Below are positions 43,986 to 51,548 of a DNA stretch of 64,000 bases, piece after piece. The notes under the pieces are model-generated. The model had not been told where the DNA came from. It was given only the letters and a program-made list of their open reading frames with translations, and did no database searches. Source of the stretch: Luteimonas salinisoli (GTDB lineage Bacteria; Pseudomonadota; Gammaproteobacteria; Xanthomonadales; Xanthomonadaceae); contig NZ_JACCKA010000094.1 in assembly GCF_013425525.1 (NCBI RefSeq), positions 10,435 to 74,434 on the forward strand, given 5' to 3'. The translations under genes were made by a program, and so were the position numbers. How positions within the stretch are numbered: position 1 is the first letter of the stretch; each line of letters starts with the position of its first letter.

Positions 43986-44051
43986 TTCGCCCCGACCGCA
44001 GCTGGGCCACACTGCGCCCATCGAACAATCACACGCAACTGGAGTCGCCCG

Positions 44052-44522
44052 ATGATCCGTCAACTTTCCGCCGCCGGCCTGCTCTGCGCCGTCGGCCTGT
44101 CCGGCCTGCTCGTCTCCGCCCCGGCGCAGGCCGCCGGCTGCAGCGCCACCGTCGAAAGCAACGATGCCATGCAGTTCTCGACCAGGGCGCTGGCCATCCC
44201 GGCGTCCTGCAAGGAGTTCGAGGTCACCCTGAAGCACACCGGCCAGCTGCCGGTGGTGGCGATGGGCCACAACTTCGTGGTCGGCAAGACCAGCGATATC
44301 AACGGCATCAATGCCGACGGGATGGCGGCCGGCGCCGACAATGGCTACGTCAAGCCGGGCGACGCCCGGGTGATCGCGGCCAGTTCGCTGATCGGCGGCG
44401 GGCAGACCACCACGGTCAAGATCCCGGTGGGCAAGCTCAAGGCCGGCGAAGACTACACCTTCGTCTGCACCTTCCCCGGCCACGCGGCGATCATGCGCGG
44501 CACGCTGAGCCTGGGCCAGTAG
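44052..44522 (+). CDS. azu: Azurin
   Basis: Periplasmic blue copper protein, 156 residues with a 27-residue signal peptide (cleavage after AQA). Counting from the mature Ala the type 1 copper ligands fall exactly at His46, Cys112, His117 and Met121 (GHNFVV and VCTFPGHAAIM), and the Cys3-Cys26 disulphide pair is present. Azurin can donate electrons to copper nitrite reductase, which fits NirK further along. It has its own FNR-type box and a terminator after it. Confidence 0.97.
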   Translation: MIRQLSAAGLLCAVGLSGLLVSAPAQAAGCSATVESNDAMQFSTRALAIPASCKEFEVTLKHTGQLPVVAMGHNFVVGKTSDINGINADGMAAGADNGYVKPGDARVIAASSLIGGGQTTTVKIPVGKLKAGEDYTFVCTFPGHAAIMRGTLSLGQ

Positions 44523-44569
44523 TCCGCCCCCTGCCATCCTCCCCGGGGCCGGGTGTCCACCCGGCCTTT

Positions 44570-44609
44570 CGGCAGGCGAACCGGCGCGTCCGGCCCGCCT
44601 GCCGTTTTT
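44570..44609 (+). terminator. Rho-independent terminator after azurin
   Basis: CGGCAGGC (44570-44577) pairs with GCCTGCCG (44597-44604), followed directly by TTTTT. It is within the azurin to haemoglobin gap and separates the two units. Confidence 0.8.
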
Positions 44610-44631
44610 GATTTCCGGATCCCTGCACGGC

Positions 44632-45045
44632 ATGACCGAGCACGCCCTCCCCGGCCGCGACGAGATCACTCGGCTGGTCGACCGCTTCTACGACAAGGTG
44701 CGCCGCGATCCGCTGCTCGGGCCGGTGTTCGCTCCGGCCGTGTCCGACTGGGATGCGCACAAGGCCACCCTGGTGGCGTTCTGGAGTTCGGTGATGCTGG
44801 GCACCGGCGCCTACCGCGGCAATCCGATGGCCGCGCACCGCCCCCACCCGATCGTCGACCAGCATTTCGCGCACTGGCTGGCGCTGTGGCGCGAAACCGC
44901 GTGCGAGGTGCTGCCGCCCGTCGCCGCCGCGCGCATCTGCGACCGTGCCGAGCGCATCGCCGCCAGCCTGCGCTACGGCCTGGGGCTGGACCCGCGACGG
45001 CCGTTGCGCAAGAGCGTTCCGTGCGCGCATCTGCGCGGCGATTGA
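44632..45045 (+). CDS. Group III truncated haemoglobin
   Basis: Haem protein of 137 residues of the TrHbP/Ctb family: start LVDRFYDKVRRDPLLGPVF, W at FWSSVMLGTGAY, and the proximal His probably in DQHFAHWLALW. Such globins bind O2 or NO; Campylobacter Ctb belongs to the NO response. It sits between azurin and hemN. No separate FNR box is seen directly before it, and the azurin terminator lies 23 bases upstream of its start, so its promoter is unclear. Confidence 0.9.
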   Translation: MTEHALPGRDEITRLVDRFYDKVRRDPLLGPVFAPAVSDWDAHKATLVAFWSSVMLGTGAYRGNPMAAHRPHPIVDQHFAHWLALWRETACEVLPPVAAARICDRAERIAASLRYGLGLDPRRPLRKSVPCAHLRGD

Positions 45046-45055
45046 TTCTGGTCAA
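45042..45055 (+). promoter_or_regulatory. FNR/DNR box before hemN
   Basis: TTGATtctgGTCAA, one mismatch from the consensus. It overlaps the stop codon of the haemoglobin gene. The centre is 42.5 bp from the hemN ATG, so a class II promoter would start transcription at or one base before the start codon. Confidence 0.8.
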
Positions 45056-45090
45056 GGCGCACCGCCCCGCGGCGGCCCTAGTCTGGCCGC

Positions 45091-46497
45091 ATGCACAATC
45101 CGCCCGCCCTCGATACCGCCCTGCTGCAGCGCTACGACCGACCCGGCCCGCGCTACACCTCCTATCCGACCGCGCCGCAGTTCGGCGCCGGCTTCGGCGA
45201 AGCGCAGCTGCGCGAGGCGGTGCTGGCCAGCAACGGCGACCCGATCCCGCGACGGCTGTCGCTGTACCTGCACGTGCCGTTCTGCATGAGCCCGTGCTTC
45301 TACTGCGGCTGCAACCGCATCATCACCCGCGACCTGGCCCGCGGCGAGCACTACCTGGTGCGGCTGTACCGCGAGATCGCGGCGATGGCGGCGCTGTTCG
45401 ACCGCGACCGCGAGGCGATCCAGGTGCATTTCGGCGGCGGCACGCCCAATTTCCTCTCGCCGGCGCAGTTGGCCGAGGTGCTGGACACCCTGCGCCGCCA
45501 GTTCCTGTTCTCGACCAGCCCCGAGCGCGACATCTCGATCGAGCTGGACCCGCGTTTCGTCTCCCCTGCCGACGTCGGCGAGCTGGCGGCATCCGGCTTC
45601 AACCGCGCCAGCCTCGGCGTGCAGGACTTCGACCCGGCCGTGCAGGCGGCGGTCAACCGGATCCAGTCGGTGGAGCAGACCCTGGCGATCATCGCCGCCT
45701 GCCGCAACCACGGCTTCCGCTCGGTCAACGTCGATCTCATCTACGGTCTGCCGCGGCAGACCCTGGAAGGCTTCGGGCGGACCCTGGACACGGTGGTGAA
45801 GGCGCGCCCCGACCGGCTCGCGGTGTACGGCTATGCGCACCTGCCGGAGCTGTTCCGGCCGCAGAAGCAGATCGATGCCTCCGAGCTGCCGGATGCCGCC
45901 ACCCGCCTGGCGCTGCTGCAGCTGGCGATCGACAAGCTCACCGGCGCCGGTTACGTCTACATCGGCATGGACCACTTCGCCCTGCCCGACGACGATCTGG
46001 CCACCGCCCAGGCCCGCGGCGGCCTGCACCGCAATTTCATGGGCTACACCACCCACGCCGACACCGACCTGGTGGGGCTGGGGGTGAGCGCGATCAGCCA
46101 CATCGGCGACAGCTTCAGCCAGAACCCGCGCGACCTGCCGAGTTGGCAGCGCGCACTGGACGAGGGCCGGCTGCCGGTGTTCCGCGGGATGCGCCTGACC
46201 GAGGACGACCAGCTGCGCGCAGACCTGATCCAGGCGCTGATGTGCCAGGGGGAGATCCCGGTCGGGGCGCTGGAGCGGCGCTACGCCATCGATTTCGACA
46301 GCTATTTCGCCGCCGAGCTGGAGCGCCTGCAGCCGCTGGTGGCCGATGGCCTGGTGCGGCTCACGGCTGGCCGGATCCACGCCACCTCGCAAGGACGGCT
46401 GCTACTGCGTAACATTGCGATGTGCTTCGATCGATACCTACACCAGCCGGCCGCACTGGCCACCGACGCCACTCCGCGGTTCTCGCGCGCCATCTGA
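45091..46497 (+). CDS. hemN: Oxygen-independent coproporphyrinogen III oxidase
   Basis: Radical-SAM enzyme of 468 residues that makes protoporphyrinogen IX without O2. The cluster motif is CMSPCFYCGC (Cys65, Cys69, Cys72 plus the extra Cys74 typical of true HemN), then HFGGGTPN and the HemN C-terminal domain. The ATG at 45091 fits the family N-terminus (ALLQRYDRPGPRYTSYPTA). No Shine-Dalgarno sequence precedes it. The FNR-type box 42 bp upstream and the following fnr gene repeat the hemN-anr arrangement of pseudomonads. Confidence 0.96.
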   Translation: MHNPPALDTALLQRYDRPGPRYTSYPTAPQFGAGFGEAQLREAVLASNGDPIPRRLSLYLHVPFCMSPCFYCGCNRIITRDLARGEHYLVRLYREIAAMAALFDRDREAIQVHFGGGTPNFLSPAQLAEVLDTLRRQFLFSTSPERDISIELDPRFVSPADVGELAASGFNRASLGVQDFDPAVQAAVNRIQSVEQTLAIIAACRNHGFRSVNVDLIYGLPRQTLEGFGRTLDTVVKARPDRLAVYGYAHLPELFRPQKQIDASELPDAATRLALLQLAIDKLTGAGYVYIGMDHFALPDDDLATAQARGGLHRNFMGYTTHADTDLVGLGVSAISHIGDSFSQNPRDLPSWQRALDEGRLPVFRGMRLTEDDQLRADLIQALMCQGEIPVGALERRYAIDFDSYFAAELERLQPLVADGLVRLTAGRIHATSQGRLLLRNIAMCFDRYLHQPAALATDATPRFSRAI

Positions 46498-46516
46498 GCC
46501 CGCCGGGGACCGGCGC

Positions 46517-47269
46517 GTGAGCGGGACCGCGTTTCCGCGCCAGGACGCGCGCACCCTCGCCGACGATGGCGACTCGCTGCATTTCTGTTCCACCTGCGCG
46601 TTCTCGCAGGCGTGCATGGCCGAGGGCATGGACAAGGCCGACCTGCTCGACCTGCACATGCTGGTCGAGCACGTCGGCCCGCTGCGCGCCGGCGACCACG
46701 TGTTTCGCGAGGGCGACGCGTTCGAGGCGATCGCCGCGGTGCGCTCGGGCACGGTCAAGACCTACACCGTCGACCGCGACGGCCACGAGCACGTGCTCGG
46801 GTTCTATTTTCCCGGCGAGGTGATCGGCCTGGACGGCATCCACGGCGACCGCTACCCGTGCAACGCGGTGGCGCTGGATACGGTGATGCTGTGCCGGTTC
46901 TCGTTCCCGAAGATCTCGGTGCTGGCGACCCAGCTGCCTGGGCTGCAGAAGCACCTGTTCCGCCTGCTCAGCCGCGACATCGGCCGTGCCGCGCTGCTGG
47001 CCGGCGACTGGACCGCCGACCAGCGCATGGCGGCGTTCCTGGTGGGGCTGTCGCGGCGGCTCGCCGCGCGCGGGTTCTCGCCCAACCGCTTCCAGCTGAC
47101 CATGGCGCGCACCGACATCGCCAACTACCTGCGCCTGGCCCCGGAAACCGTGAGCCGGGTGCTGCGCCGGTTCCAGCAGGACCGGCTGCTGCTGGTCGAT
47201 CGGCGCGAGGTGGAACTGCTCGACCGCGCCCAGCTCGACGCCCTGGCCGAGCCGCTGCTGCGCGACTGA
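46517..47269 (+). CDS. FNR/ANR-type oxygen-responsive transcription regulator
   Basis: CRP/FNR-family activator of 250 residues. An N-terminal cysteine cluster C-x2-C-x5-C (Cys24, Cys27, Cys33) and a fourth Cys126 (VMLCRFSF) match the 4Fe-4S ligands of E. coli FNR, so it should sense O2 and possibly NO. The cyclic-nucleotide-like beta-roll follows, then a dimer helix and a helix-turn-helix (DIANYLRLAPETVSRVL) with the E-x2-SR recognition residues for TTGAT. A GTG start at 46517 is preferred; longer in-frame starts would run back through hemN. It is the obvious regulator for the boxes at 35-61 kb. Confidence 0.93.
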   Translation: MSGTAFPRQDARTLADDGDSLHFCSTCAFSQACMAEGMDKADLLDLHMLVEHVGPLRAGDHVFREGDAFEAIAAVRSGTVKTYTVDRDGHEHVLGFYFPGEVIGLDGIHGDRYPCNAVALDTVMLCRFSFPKISVLATQLPGLQKHLFRLLSRDIGRAALLAGDWTADQRMAAFLVGLSRRLAARGFSPNRFQLTMARTDIANYLRLAPETVSRVLRRFQQDRLLLVDRREVELLDRAQLDALAEPLLRD

Positions 47270-47375
47270 GCGATCGCGCGGCCGTGGCCGCGGTCTTCAC
47301 ATCGCGGATGTAATGGTCGGACGTGGCGTCAGGGGGCGCCGCGCCGCGGGCTCCGCCGGGGAATCTACCCATCGC

Positions 47376-47389
47376 TTGACCTGGATCAT
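47376..47389 (+). promoter_or_regulatory. FNR/DNR box before the NO reductase
   Basis: TTGACctggATCAT, 57-70 bp before the start codon, with a leader holding AGGGAGA as the ribosome site. The -10 element is not clear. It is the only obvious signal in the 176-bp gap after the fnr gene. Confidence 0.75.
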
Positions 47390-47445
47390 CGCCGCCGGGA
47401 CGCCGCATCACGAGCATTCGCTGATTCAATCAGGGAGAGCGCGAC

Positions 47446-49770
47446 ATGGGGGACACCCGCAAGCTGTGGATAGGACTGGCGATCCTGCTGATCGCCTCGT
47501 TCTCGGTGCTGCTGTGGTCGGGCACCGAGATCAACCGCAACGCACCGCCGATGCCGGAACGGGTGCTGTCCGAGGACGGCGGCGTGGTCTACACTCGCGC
47601 CGACCTCGAGCGCGGCCGCCAGGTCTGGCAGTCGATCGGCGGCATGCAGTTGGGCTCGATCTGGGGCCATGGCGCCTACGTCGCGCCGGACTGGAGCGCC
47701 GACTGGCTGCACCGCGAGGCGGTGACCATCCTCGACCGCTGGGCGCGGGCCGAACACGGCAGCGCATTCGCCGAGCTGCCGGCCGACGACCAGTCGGCGC
47801 TGCAGGGCCGGCTGCAGCGGATGATGCGGCGGAACACCTACGACGTGGACGCCGGGACGATCACCCTGAGCGCCGACCGGGTCGCCGCGATCTCCGACGT
47901 CGCCGACCACTACATCAGCCTGTTCGGCAACGCACCGGAAACCGCCGAACTGCGCGAAGCCTACGCGATGAAGAACGACACCGTGCCCGATGCCGAGCAT
48001 CGCCGCGCGCTGGCCTCGTTCTTCTGGTGGACCGCCTGGGCCGCCACCACTGAGCGCCACCTGGGCGCCGACGACACCTTGGCGCCCGAGCGCCCCGCGT
48101 TCGAGAACCGCAAGGTCACCTACACCAACAACTGGCCCGGCGAGCCGCTGGTGGGCAACACCCCGCCGCCGAGCACCTGGGTGTGGTCGGCCTTCAGCGT
48201 GATGTTCCTGATCGCCGGCATCGCCATCCTCGGCTGGCACCACGCCGTCACCCACGGCCAGGACGACGGCCACCGCATCCCCGACAAGGATCCGCTGGCG
48301 GCGCTCAAGGTCACCCCGTCGATGCGCGCCACCGCCAAGTACTTCTGGGTGGTGCTGGCGCTGTTCCTGGTGCAGATCCTCTTCGGCGCGATGACCGCGC
48401 ACTACCAGATCGAGGGTCAGGAGGCCTACGGCTTCGCCCTGGCCGAGGTCCTGCCGTACTCGATCACCCGCACCTGGCACACCCAGCTGGCGGTGCTGTG
48501 GATCGCGGTGGCCTGGCTGGGGACCGGGCTCTACATCGCCCCGGCGATCTCCGGGCACGAGCCGCGCTTCCAGCGCCTGGGAGTGAACTTCCTGTTCGTC
48601 TGCCTGCTGGTGATCGTGGTGGGCGCGTTCGCCGGCCAATGGCTGGCGGTGATGCAGAAGCTGGGACTGGACAACAACTTCTGGTTCGGCCACCAGGGCT
48701 GGGAGTACGCCGACATCGGCCGCTTCTGGCAGTGGTTCCTGTTCATCGGCCTGCTGCTGTGGCTGACCCTTGTGGGACGCTCGCTGTGGCCCGTGCTCAC
48801 GGGCCCGAAGACCGATACCAAGGCCATCGTCGGCCTGCTGTTCCTGTCCACGGTCGCGATCGGGGTGTTCTTCGCCGCCGGCCTGATGTGGAAGGAGCAC
48901 ACCCACATCTCCATCGTCGAGTACTGGCGCTGGTGGCTGGTGCACCTGTGGGTCGAGGGCTTCTTCGAGGTGTTCGCCACCGCGGTGATGGCGCTGATCT
49001 TCACCAAGCTGGGCCTTTTGCGCGCCTCCACGGCGGCGGTGGCGGTGCTGTTCGCCACCATCGTGTTCATGACCGGCGGCGTGCTCGGCACCCTGCACCA
49101 TCTCTACTTCGTCGGCAGCCCGACCGCGGTGATCGCGCTCGGGGCCAGCTTCAGCGCGCTGGAAGTGGTGCCACTGGCCTACATCGGCTTCGAGGCCTAC
49201 CACACCTGGCGCCTGGGCAAGGCGACCCCGTGGATGCAGCGCTACCGCTGGCCGATCTACTTCTTCCTGTCGGTGTCGTTCTGGAACCTGGTGGGCGCCG
49301 GGCTGTTCGGCTTCCTGATCAATCCGCCGCTGTCGCTGTACTACATGCAGGGGCTCAACCTCACACCGCTGCACGGGCACACCGCACTGTTCGGCGTCTA
49401 CGGCATGCTCGGCATCGCCCTGGTGCTGTTCTGCATGCGCGGGCTGCGTCCCAACCAGGTGTGGAACGAGAAGGCGCTACGGCTGAGCTTCTGGGGCCTC
49501 AACATCGGCCTGGCGCTGATGGCGGTGCTGACCCTGCTGCCGCTGGGCACGATGCAGCTGCTGGCGGCGATCGAGCACGGCTACTGGTACGCGCGTTCTG
49601 CGGACTTCATGCAGAAGCCGATCGTCGACTTCCTGGTGTGGATGCGGGTACCGGGCGACACGATCTTCAGCGTCGGCGCGGTGGCGCTGGTCTACTTCGT
49701 GATCCGGCTGTGGATCAGGCCGAAGCTGGAACAGCCCGATGCGGAACGCTCGGAGGTCCGCAGCGGCTGA
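47446..49770 (+). CDS. norZ: Quinol-dependent nitric oxide reductase (qNor)
   Basis: Single-subunit NO reductase of 774 residues: takes electrons from quinol and reduces two NO to N2O in the inner membrane. The N-terminal extension between the first two helices (about residues 40-240, with GRQVWQSIGGMQLGSIWGHG) is the cytochrome-c-like fold without a CxxCH haem motif that marks qNor. The NorB core has histidines in TRTWHTQLAVLW, LHHLYFVGSP and HGHTALFGVYG, for haem b, haem b3 and FeB. It is complete, has its own FNR box and ends in a strong hairpin. Confidence 0.96.
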   Translation: MGDTRKLWIGLAILLIASFSVLLWSGTEINRNAPPMPERVLSEDGGVVYTRADLERGRQVWQSIGGMQLGSIWGHGAYVAPDWSADWLHREAVTILDRWARAEHGSAFAELPADDQSALQGRLQRMMRRNTYDVDAGTITLSADRVAAISDVADHYISLFGNAPETAELREAYAMKNDTVPDAEHRRALASFFWWTAWAATTERHLGADDTLAPERPAFENRKVTYTNNWPGEPLVGNTPPPSTWVWSAFSVMFLIAGIAILGWHHAVTHGQDDGHRIPDKDPLAALKVTPSMRATAKYFWVVLALFLVQILFGAMTAHYQIEGQEAYGFALAEVLPYSITRTWHTQLAVLWIAVAWLGTGLYIAPAISGHEPRFQRLGVNFLFVCLLVIVVGAFAGQWLAVMQKLGLDNNFWFGHQGWEYADIGRFWQWFLFIGLLLWLTLVGRSLWPVLTGPKTDTKAIVGLLFLSTVAIGVFFAAGLMWKEHTHISIVEYWRWWLVHLWVEGFFEVFATAVMALIFTKLGLLRASTAAVAVLFATIVFMTGGVLGTLHHLYFVGSPTAVIALGASFSALEVVPLAYIGFEAYHTWRLGKATPWMQRYRWPIYFFLSVSFWNLVGAGLFGFLINPPLSLYYMQGLNLTPLHGHTALFGVYGMLGIALVLFCMRGLRPNQVWNEKALRLSFWGLNIGLALMAVLTLLPLGTMQLLAAIEHGYWYARSADFMQKPIVDFLVWMRVPGDTIFSVGAVALVYFVIRLWIRPKLEQPDAERSEVRSG

Positions 49771-49778
49771 TGCCCGGC

Positions 49779-49805
49779 GACGGGGCGGCCACCGGCCGCC
49801 CCGTC
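49779..49805 (+). terminator. Strong GC hairpin after qNor
   Basis: GACGGGGCGGCC and GGCCGCCCCGTC form a 12-bp perfect stem with a three-base loop nine bases after the stop codon. There is no T-run behind it, so it may terminate poorly or protect the 3' end of the message rather than end it. Confidence 0.55.
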
Positions 49806-49839
49806 CGCGTTCCTCTCCGCGCCCGCCGCGGTCGGCAGC

Positions 49840-49853
49840 GTGACCTGGATCAA
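49840..49853 (+). promoter_or_regulatory. FNR/DNR box before nnrS
   Basis: GTGACctggATCAA, centred 41.5 bp before A of the nnrS ATG (49888); a GATCCT -10-like sequence is at 49876-49881. A class II promoter here would give a leaderless transcript. Confidence 0.75.
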
Positions 49854-49887
49854 TGCAACCGGCCAGGCCGCACGCGATCCTGACGCC

Positions 49888-51123
49888 ATGGAATCACCAC
49901 CTCCTTCCGTTCCCCCGACCCGGGTCTCGCCGCGCCTGCTCGGCGCGGCGCCGCACCGGCTGATGTTCTTCATCGGCGCCGGCAACCTGCTGCTGGCGAT
50001 GGCCTGGTGGACCGCCTGGCTGGCGGCGTCGCGCTGGCCGGCCCTGTCGATGCCGCAGCCGGAGCCGTATGCGGGCTGGCTGCACGCGTTCGTGATGCAG
50101 TACCAGGTGCTGCCGAGCTTCATCTTCGGCTTCCTCCTCACCACCTTCCCGAAATGGACCGGTCAGCCGGATTTCGAACGCTGGCGCTATGCCCCGGTCG
50201 GTCTCGGGCTGATGGGTGGCCAGCTCGCCACCCTGCTCGGTGCGGTGGGCTGGGAGGCCGGGATCGTGGTCGGCCTGTTGATGACCATCGCCGGCTGGGC
50301 CGCGGGGCTGGCGACCCTCGCGCCGCTGCTCTGGCGCGAGCAGGGCGTCACCTGGCATGCGCGATCCTGCTTCGCGGCGCTGGCGCTCGGCATGGCCGGG
50401 GTACTGGCGTGGACCGCGTTCGTGCTCGGCGCCTCGCCGCTGTGGGCCTTCGCCAGCATCAAGCTCGGCACGTTCGGCCTGCTGCTGCCGGTCTACGTCA
50501 CCGTGGCCCACCGCATGTTCCCGTTCTTTGCCAGCCGCGTGGCCCGCGACTACCAGCCATGGCGGCCGATGTGGCTGCTGGCGCTGTTCTGGCCGCTGGC
50601 GCTTGCGCACCTGGCGCTGGAACTGGCGCACGCCTATGGCTGGCTGTGGCTGGTGGACCTGCCGCTGCTGGCGCTGTCGGCGGCGATGCTGCTGCGCTGG
50701 TGGCCGCGCGGCGACAAGCCGGGCATCCTCGCGGTGCTGTTCATCGGTCTGGCCTGGTTGCCGATCACCTTCGCGCTGTATGCCGGCCAGAGCGTCGCCT
50801 ACGCGCTGACCGGCGTGTACTGGCTCGGCCGCGGCCCGGCGCACGCGCTGTTCATCGGATTCTTCGGCAGCGTGCTGGTGGCGATGGTCACCCGGGTCAC
50901 CCAGGGCCATTCCGGGCGGCCATTGACGATGTACGCGGCGGCGTGGTTCGCGTTCTTCGCCATCCAGCTGGTCGCGGTACTGCGCGTGGTGGCGGAAGTC
51001 GCCCCCGACCCCATGGCCTGGCAGGTCGCCGCAGCGGTAGGCTGGCTGCTGGCATTCGCGCCGTGGGTGGCGCGCATCGGCCGTATCTACCTCAGCCCCC
51101 GCATCGACGGCCGCCCCGGCTGA
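49888..51123 (+). CDS. nnrS: NnrS family protein
   Basis: Inner-membrane haem-copper protein of 411 residues with about 12 helices, the family motifs HRLMFFIGAGNLLL near the N-terminus and AHRMFPFFASRV in the middle. NnrS protects against NO stress, probably by limiting dinitrosyl-iron damage. ATG 49888 is chosen; an earlier in-frame GTG (49840) lies inside the FNR box. No Shine-Dalgarno sequence is visible. It is followed by sirB2 after 23 bp and heads a four-gene unit. Confidence 0.93.
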   Translation: MESPPPSVPPTRVSPRLLGAAPHRLMFFIGAGNLLLAMAWWTAWLAASRWPALSMPQPEPYAGWLHAFVMQYQVLPSFIFGFLLTTFPKWTGQPDFERWRYAPVGLGLMGGQLATLLGAVGWEAGIVVGLLMTIAGWAAGLATLAPLLWREQGVTWHARSCFAALALGMAGVLAWTAFVLGASPLWAFASIKLGTFGLLLPVYVTVAHRMFPFFASRVARDYQPWRPMWLLALFWPLALAHLALELAHAYGWLWLVDLPLLALSAAMLLRWWPRGDKPGILAVLFIGLAWLPITFALYAGQSVAYALTGVYWLGRGPAHALFIGFFGSVLVAMVTRVTQGHSGRPLTMYAAAWFAFFAIQLVAVLRVVAEVAPDPMAWQVAAAVGWLLAFAPWVARIGRIYLSPRIDGRPG

Positions 51124-51146
51124 CGGACCCGCAAGGACAGGAACCG

Positions 51147-51548
51147 ATGATCGAGTTCTACCCGCAGATCAAGCACGCCCACATCGGCCTGGCGCTCGCC
51201 AGCGGCGCGCTGTTCGCGCTGCGCGGCGCGGCGGCGCTGGCCGGCATGCGCTGGCCGCACTGGCTGGCGGTGCGCTGGACCAGCTGGAGCGTGGATACCG
51301 CGCTGCTCACCGCGGCGCTGATGCTGCTCACCATCCTGCCGGGCGCGCTGTACGCCAATGGCTGGCTGGCGGTGAAGGTCACCCTGATCGTGGTGTACGT
51401 GGTGCTCGGTGTGCTGACGCTCAAGCGCGGGCGCTCGCGCGGCGCGCGAGCCGGCTTCTACGTGGCCGCCCTGGCGACCTTCGCGATGATCTACAGCATC
51501 GCCCGCGCGCACCACCCGCTGGGATTCCTGCATGTCCATTTCGCCTGA
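51147..51548 (+). CDS. SirB2-family membrane protein
   Basis: Inner-membrane protein of 133 residues with four helices and the SirB signature (YPQIKHAHIGLALASGALF, ILPGALYANGWLAVKV, HHPLGFL). The family is named after a Salmonella locus, but its function is unknown. Members are frequent next to NO and denitrification genes. AGGACAGG precedes the ATG. It overlaps the decarboxylase gene by 17 bp, so expression is coupled. Confidence 0.88.
   Translation: MIEFYPQIKHAHIGLALASGALFALRGAAALAGMRWPHWLAVRWTSWSVDTALLTAALMLLTILPGALYANGWLAVKVTLIVVYVVLGVLTLKRGRSRGARAGFYVAALATFAMIYSIARAHHPLGFLHVHFA

Noticed and set aside
49840-49888. GTG at 49840 as the start of nnrS
   Set aside because: It would put the first codons inside the FNR-type box, and the added residues have no family match; ATG 49888 fits NnrS.
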